Shown in pieces: positions 5,155 through 8,282 of a DNA stretch of 8,282 nucleotides. The first letter of the stretch is position 1, and every line of letters starts with the position of its first letter. The DNA comes from a bacterium (GTDB taxonomy: Bacteria > BMS3Abin14). The translations under genes and the position numbers were made by a program. The stretch spans positions 1,806,663 through 1,814,944 of the forward strand of contig CP070682.1 in assembly GCA_020352595.1 (NCBI GenBank). The letters are read 5' to 3'. The notes beneath the pieces are model-generated. The model did not search any database. It saw only the letters and a program-made list of their open reading frames with translations, and was not told the origin of the DNA.

Positions 5155-7488
5155 ATGAAACAGACCAGGGTCAGGGAGTTCGGCACGGCGCCCGTTTTCC
5201 TGACGGCCATATCCACCATCCTCGGCGCCATCATGTTCCTGCGCTTCGGCTACTCCGTGGCGCAGGTGGGCCTTCTCGGGACAGTGGCCATCATCTTTCT
5301 CGGCCACCTTGTCACGGTGCCCACGGCCATGGCCGTAGCCGAGATCGCCACCAACCAGAAGGTCGAGGGCGGCGGTTCCTACTACATCATCTCGAGGTCC
5401 TTCGGCGTCACCATCGGCGCGGCCATCGGCATCGCCCTCTACTTTTCCGAGGCCATCAGCGTGGCCTTCTACAGCATCGCCTTCGCCGAGGCGTTCCGGC
5501 CCCTCTTCGCCTTCATAAACACCACCTACGGGCTGGCCCTTTCCGACCCCCGCATGGTCAGCATTCCCGCGGTGGTGCTTCTGGCGGTCCTCGTCCTGAC
5601 CAAGGGGGCCAACCTCGGCGTCAAGACCCTCTACTTCGTGGTGGGCACGCTCTTCGTCTCCCTGGCCTTCTTCTTCGCCGGCGGCACCGCCTACAGGCCG
5701 CACAGCGCCGTGAGCCTGTGGACCCACACGGTGGACTCCCCGGACGCCTTTTTCCTCGTCTTCGCCATCATCTTCCCGGCCTTCACCGGCGTCACGGCGG
5801 GCGTTGGGCTCTCCGGTGACCTGAAGAACCCCAAGAGGTCCATTCCCATGGGCACCCTCCTGGCGGCCGCAGTGGGCATGGTGGTCTACCTCCTCATCGC
5901 CCTGAAGCTGGCCATCTCCGCCAGCCCGGAGGAACTGGCCGCAGACCAGCTGGTCATGAGCCGCATCTCCCTGTGGGGGCCCATCATCCCCGTGGGGCTG
6001 GGCTGCGCCACCTTCTCGTCGGCCCTGGGCTCCATCCTCGTTGCTCCGAGGACCCTCCAGGCGCTGTCCTCCGACGGCGTGTTCCCCGGCGAGCGGTTCA
6101 ACAGGTGGGCGGCCAGGGGACGCGGGAAGACGGGCGAACCCTTCAACGGCACCCTCCTGACCCTGGGCATCGCCCTGTGGTTCGTCGTGGTGGGCGACGT
6201 GAACTTCGTCGCCCGGATCATCTCCATGTTCTTCATGGTGACCTACGGGTCCATCTGCCTCATCTCCGTCCTCGAGCACTTTGCCGCGGACCCCTCCTAC
6301 CGGCCTGCCTTCCGCTCCAGGTGGTACGTCTCCCTCATGGGCGCCGCCGCCTGCCTCTGGTTCATGTTCGAGATGAGCCCGCTTTACGCCGGCCTGTCCA
6401 TCGCCATCATGACGGGCATCTACGCCGTGGTGTACCGGACGCACCCGGAAAAGCACGGCCTCGCCAACATCTTCCAGGGGGCCATCTTCCAGGTGAGCCG
6501 GAAGCTGCACGTCTTCCTGCAGAAGGCGGGAGGGGCCGCGGAGACCACGTGGCGCCCCAGCGTCGTGTGCATCTCCAAGGACTCCTTCCACCGGCTGGCG
6601 GCCTTCGACCTGCTGCGCTGGATCTCCCACCGCTACGGCTTCGGGACCTACATCCACTTCATCGAGGGATATTTCTCGCGCTCGGCCAACGAGGAGGCCA
6701 AGGAGGTTTTGGAGCGTCTCGTGCACCTGGCCGGGGCCAGCGAGAGCAACGTCTACGTGGACACCATCATCAGCCCCTCCTACACCACCGCCATCGCCCA
6801 GCTGGTCCAGCTGCCGAGCATCTCCGGCAAGGATAACAACCTCGTCCTCTTCGAGTTCTCCAGGGACCACATCGAGGACGTGGACCGCATCGCCGAGAAC
6901 TACGGCCTGGCCCGGGCCGCGGACTTCGACGTGTGCATCCTGTCCACCAGCGAGCGCGGTTACGGGTACCGCCGGGAGATCCACATATGGATCACGCCCG
7001 CGGACTACGAGAACGCCAACCTGATGATCCTCCTCGGCTACATCATCCTGGGGCACCCGGACTGGCACGGGGGTCTCATCCGGATCTTCAACCTCTTCCC
7101 CGAGGAGGAGCTCGACGAGCGCAAGGAGGATCTCCTGAGCATGGTCAAGGAGGGCCGTCTCCCCATTTCCACGCGGAACATCAGGACCATACCCCTCGCC
7201 CGGGGCGTGGATCGCAGGGACCACGTCAACCTCCTGTCCCGGGACGCGGATCTGGTGATCATGGGCTTTCGCGGGGAGCTGCTCAAGAGGGAGCGGTCGG
7301 GCCTCTTCGAGGGCTACGACGACGTGGGCAACACCCTCTTCGTCAACACCACGCGCGAGATCGAGATCGACAGGGTCCTGGAGGAGGTCCCGGTTCAGGA
7401 AGAGCCTTCCCAGCAGGCCGTGGAGGAGGAAGGCGGCGAGGATGCCGGCCGGGAAAACGGACCGCAGGACCCTCCGGAGGGAACGTGA
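5155..7488 (+). CDS. Cation-chloride cotransporter-like (SLC12/APC superfamily) permease with cytosolic C-terminal domain
   Basis: This 777-residue membrane protein begins at the ATG 7 bases after GGAG (5144-5147). Residues about 8-435 hold roughly twelve hydrophobic segments of the APC fold. CCC-family signatures are clear: FGTAPVFLTAISTILGAIMF in TM1, GGGSYYIISRSFG (72-84) in TM3, FPAFTGVTAGVGLSGDLKNP (207-226) at TM6 and its exit, and ATFSSALGS (285-293) in TM8. The TM3 Tyr pair corresponds to the K+-site tyrosine of CCCs. Ser288-Ser289 matches the Ser pair of the Na+ site in NKCC-type carriers. The C-terminal half (about 440-740) is the CCC regulatory domain, including a WITPADYENANLMILLGYII stretch, and it ends in an acidic tail (742-777). 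An ion role (Na+/K+/Cl-) is the default. Because it sits beside decarboxylase genes and a human SLC12A8 isoform was reported to promote polyamine uptake, amine or amino-acid transport is a fair alternative. Confidence 0.9.
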   Translation: MKQTRVREFGTAPVFLTAISTILGAIMFLRFGYSVAQVGLLGTVAIIFLGHLVTVPTAMAVAEIATNQKVEGGGSYYIISRSFGVTIGAAIGIALYFSEAISVAFYSIAFAEAFRPLFAFINTTYGLALSDPRMVSIPAVVLLAVLVLTKGANLGVKTLYFVVGTLFVSLAFFFAGGTAYRPHSAVSLWTHTVDSPDAFFLVFAIIFPAFTGVTAGVGLSGDLKNPKRSIPMGTLLAAAVGMVVYLLIALKLAISASPEELAADQLVMSRISLWGPIIPVGLGCATFSSALGSILVAPRTLQALSSDGVFPGERFNRWAARGRGKTGEPFNGTLLTLGIALWFVVVGDVNFVARIISMFFMVTYGSICLISVLEHFAADPSYRPAFRSRWYVSLMGAAACLWFMFEMSPLYAGLSIAIMTGIYAVVYRTHPEKHGLANIFQGAIFQVSRKLHVFLQKAGGAAETTWRPSVVCISKDSFHRLAAFDLLRWISHRYGFGTYIHFIEGYFSRSANEEAKEVLERLVHLAGASESNVYVDTIISPSYTTAIAQLVQLPSISGKDNNLVLFEFSRDHIEDVDRIAENYGLARAADFDVCILSTSERGYGYRREIHIWITPADYENANLMILLGYIILGHPDWHGGLIRIFNLFPEEELDERKEDLLSMVKEGRLPISTRNIRTIPLARGVDRRDHVNLLSRDADLVIMGFRGELLKRERSGLFEGYDDVGNTLFVNTTREIEIDRVLEEVPVQEEPSQQAVEEEGGEDAGRENGPQDPPEGT

Positions 7489-7504
7489 GCGGCGCCGGGG
7501 CCGC
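7489..7504 (+). repeat. Small GC hairpin directly after the transporter stop
   Basis: GCGGC (7489-7493) and GCCGC (7500-7504) flank a 6-base loop immediately after the stop codon. There is no following T-run. It resembles, in position though not in sequence, the post-stop hairpins at 1049 and 5019. It could be chance in GC-rich DNA. Confidence 0.25.
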
Positions 7505-7536
7505 GAGGGGATCCGCCCGACGCCCCATTCTCCCAT

Positions 7537-7541
7537 GGAGG
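7537..7541 (+). promoter_or_regulatory. Ribosome binding site deciding the start of the exported protein gene
   Basis: GGAGG lies 5 bases before the ATG at 7547, within a GGAGGAGG run (7537-7544). It favours 7547 over the in-frame ATG at 7535, which has no site of its own and would put acidic residues before the signal peptide. Confidence 0.7.
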
Positions 7542-7546
7542 AGGAC

Positions 7547-8215
7547 ATGAGAAGAACAGGAACGTTGGCAGCAATGCTGGCAGCCGCGGTTATCTGGGCC
7601 GCCCCGGTGCCTCGGCAGGCCCTGGCCCTCGAGCCCGGTGATCCGTGGGTCATCGGCCGCATCCAGGGCGCCCATCAGCCCCTTCCCGGCTTCTTCCACG
7701 ACAGTCCGCGCATCTGGATGCAGCAGATCGACGACGTGGAGTTCGCCGGCTTCAGGCTGCGGTCCGACGGTGACTCCAGGGACTACGCCATCCGCCCCAA
7801 CCGGGACGGGTTCTTCATGCAGAAGCTGCCGCCCGGTCAGTACACGCTCGTGAGGGTGCGCACCGACAGACCGGGCTTCAGGGAGGACAAGCTCATGCCC
7901 ATCCTGCCCTTCACCGTCCCGCCGGCCTCCCTGGTGAACCTGGGAACGGTGAACCTTGTGCTCCTCGGCCCTCCATCGGAGCATCTCGTCATGGGCTCCT
8001 TTCACGCCACGGGCACCTACCTGTACAGGTACCGGTACGAGCGCGACGCCTCCGGGACGGCCTACGGCGAGCCCCTGGACTGGTTCCGGTCAAGGAAGGC
8101 CAAGGTCATGGTGCAGCTGGAAGGCAACGTCGCCGATGTCCAGCGGAGCCCCGTGGAGGGGGAGGACAGCTCCGAGGTCGTCCTCAGGCAGAGGACCGAC
8201 GACCGGCACCCGTGA
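7547..8215 (+). CDS. Exported protein of unknown function with a beta-sandwich-like segment
   Basis: This is a 222-residue protein with a textbook Sec signal peptide. A basic MRRTG is followed by a hydrophobic core LAAMLAAAVIWAA (7-19) and a likely cleavage after ALA (25-27). No cysteine is present, so it is not a lipoprotein. The mature part should be periplasmic or secreted. Around residues 75-105 a DGFFMQKLPPGQYTLVRV stretch resembles the 'F-x-x-L-x-P-G-x-Y-x-L' pattern of carboxypeptidase-regulatory/transthyretin-like beta-sandwich domains. The rest, including an YLYRYRYERD stretch, I do not recognise. It follows the transporter by 58 bases and may be co-transcribed with it. I see no enzymatic motif. 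A role as an accessory or envelope protein is possible but unsupported. Confidence 0.75.
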   Translation: MRRTGTLAAMLAAAVIWAAPVPRQALALEPGDPWVIGRIQGAHQPLPGFFHDSPRIWMQQIDDVEFAGFRLRSDGDSRDYAIRPNRDGFFMQKLPPGQYTLVRVRTDRPGFREDKLMPILPFTVPPASLVNLGTVNLVLLGPPSEHLVMGSFHATGTYLYRYRYERDASGTAYGEPLDWFRSRKAKVMVQLEGNVADVQRSPVEGEDSSEVVLRQRTDDRHP

Positions 8216-8242
8216 GACGGGGACTGGGCTGGCCGGCAGGTA

Positions 8243-8270
8243 TTGACTGGAATGGGCATTGCCCTATACC
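8243..8270 (+). promoter_or_regulatory. Candidate promoter near the right edge for a gene outside the window
   Basis: TTGACT (8243-8248) and TATACC (8265-8270) are separated by 16 bases. An 11-base palindrome GGGCATTGCCC (8254-8264) fills the spacer, a position where a repressor would block transcription. The start point would be near 8277, so any gene lies beyond the window. The 67 bases after the exported-protein gene hold no coding sequence I can support. Confidence 0.45.
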
Positions 8271-8282
8271 GGGAGCGCCGAT

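Noticed and set aside
4975..7662. Very long minus-strand open frame (895 codons) opposite the transporter
   Set aside because: Its translation is rich in Gly, Glu, Asp, His and Val without family motifs, as expected from reading opposite a GC-biased gene. The plus-strand frame encodes an unmistakable SLC12-like protein.
1..8282. CRISPR arrays, tRNA/rRNA genes, insertion sequences, toxin-antitoxin or phage defence genes
   Set aside because: I saw no regularly spaced direct repeats beyond the short operator units, no tRNA- or rRNA-like sequence, no transposase and no terminal inverted repeats.

Overview
The window is GC-rich DNA with a strong G/C bias at third codon positions, tightly packed same-strand genes and consensus Shine-Dalgarno sites. 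It looks like a free-living Gram-negative bacterium, because the last gene encodes a protein with a Sec signal peptide. The left-edge gene (a soluble P-type-ATPase-like HAD protein) and the overall gene style would fit the deltaproteobacterial/Desulfobacterota group or a related anaerobe. That placement is a guess from style, not from a marker gene.

Layout: (1) the 5' end of a leftward HAD-like gene (1-128); (2) a divergent AT-richer control region (129-385) holding a consensus-like promoter that overlaps a four-half-site operator; (3) a rightward cluster of TetR-type repressor (386-1051), S-adenosylmethionine-decarboxylase-like pyruvoyl enzyme (1114-1518), FemAB/GNAT-fold acyltransferase (1524-2435), ATP-grasp ligase (2449-3732) and fold-type III PLP amino-acid decarboxylase (3729-5021); (4) after a 133-base gap, a large cation-chloride-cotransporter-like (SLC12/APC) permease (5155-7488); (5) a small exported protein of unknown function (7547-8215); (6) a candidate promoter for a gene beyond the right edge (8243-8270).

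The four catalytic genes have intergenic distances of 5, 13 and -4 bases and are almost certainly co-transcribed and translationally coupled. The combination of two unrelated decarboxylases (pyruvoyl and PLP), an ATP-dependent carboxylate-amine ligase, an acyltransferase and a permease does not match a pathway I can name. The SpeD-like protein keeps the Ser/His/Cys catalytic spacing but lacks the HTWPE segment linked to AdoMet binding. It may therefore be a neofunctionalised arginine or ornithine decarboxylase. A reasonable working model is production of a modified or conjugated di/polyamine, or of a decarboxylated amino-acid conjugate. The ATP-grasp enzyme would make an amide, the GNAT-like enzyme would acylate, the decarboxylases would trim carboxylates, and the SLC12-like permease would move product or precursor. 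TetR would sense it. This model is inference; the individual family calls are well supported.
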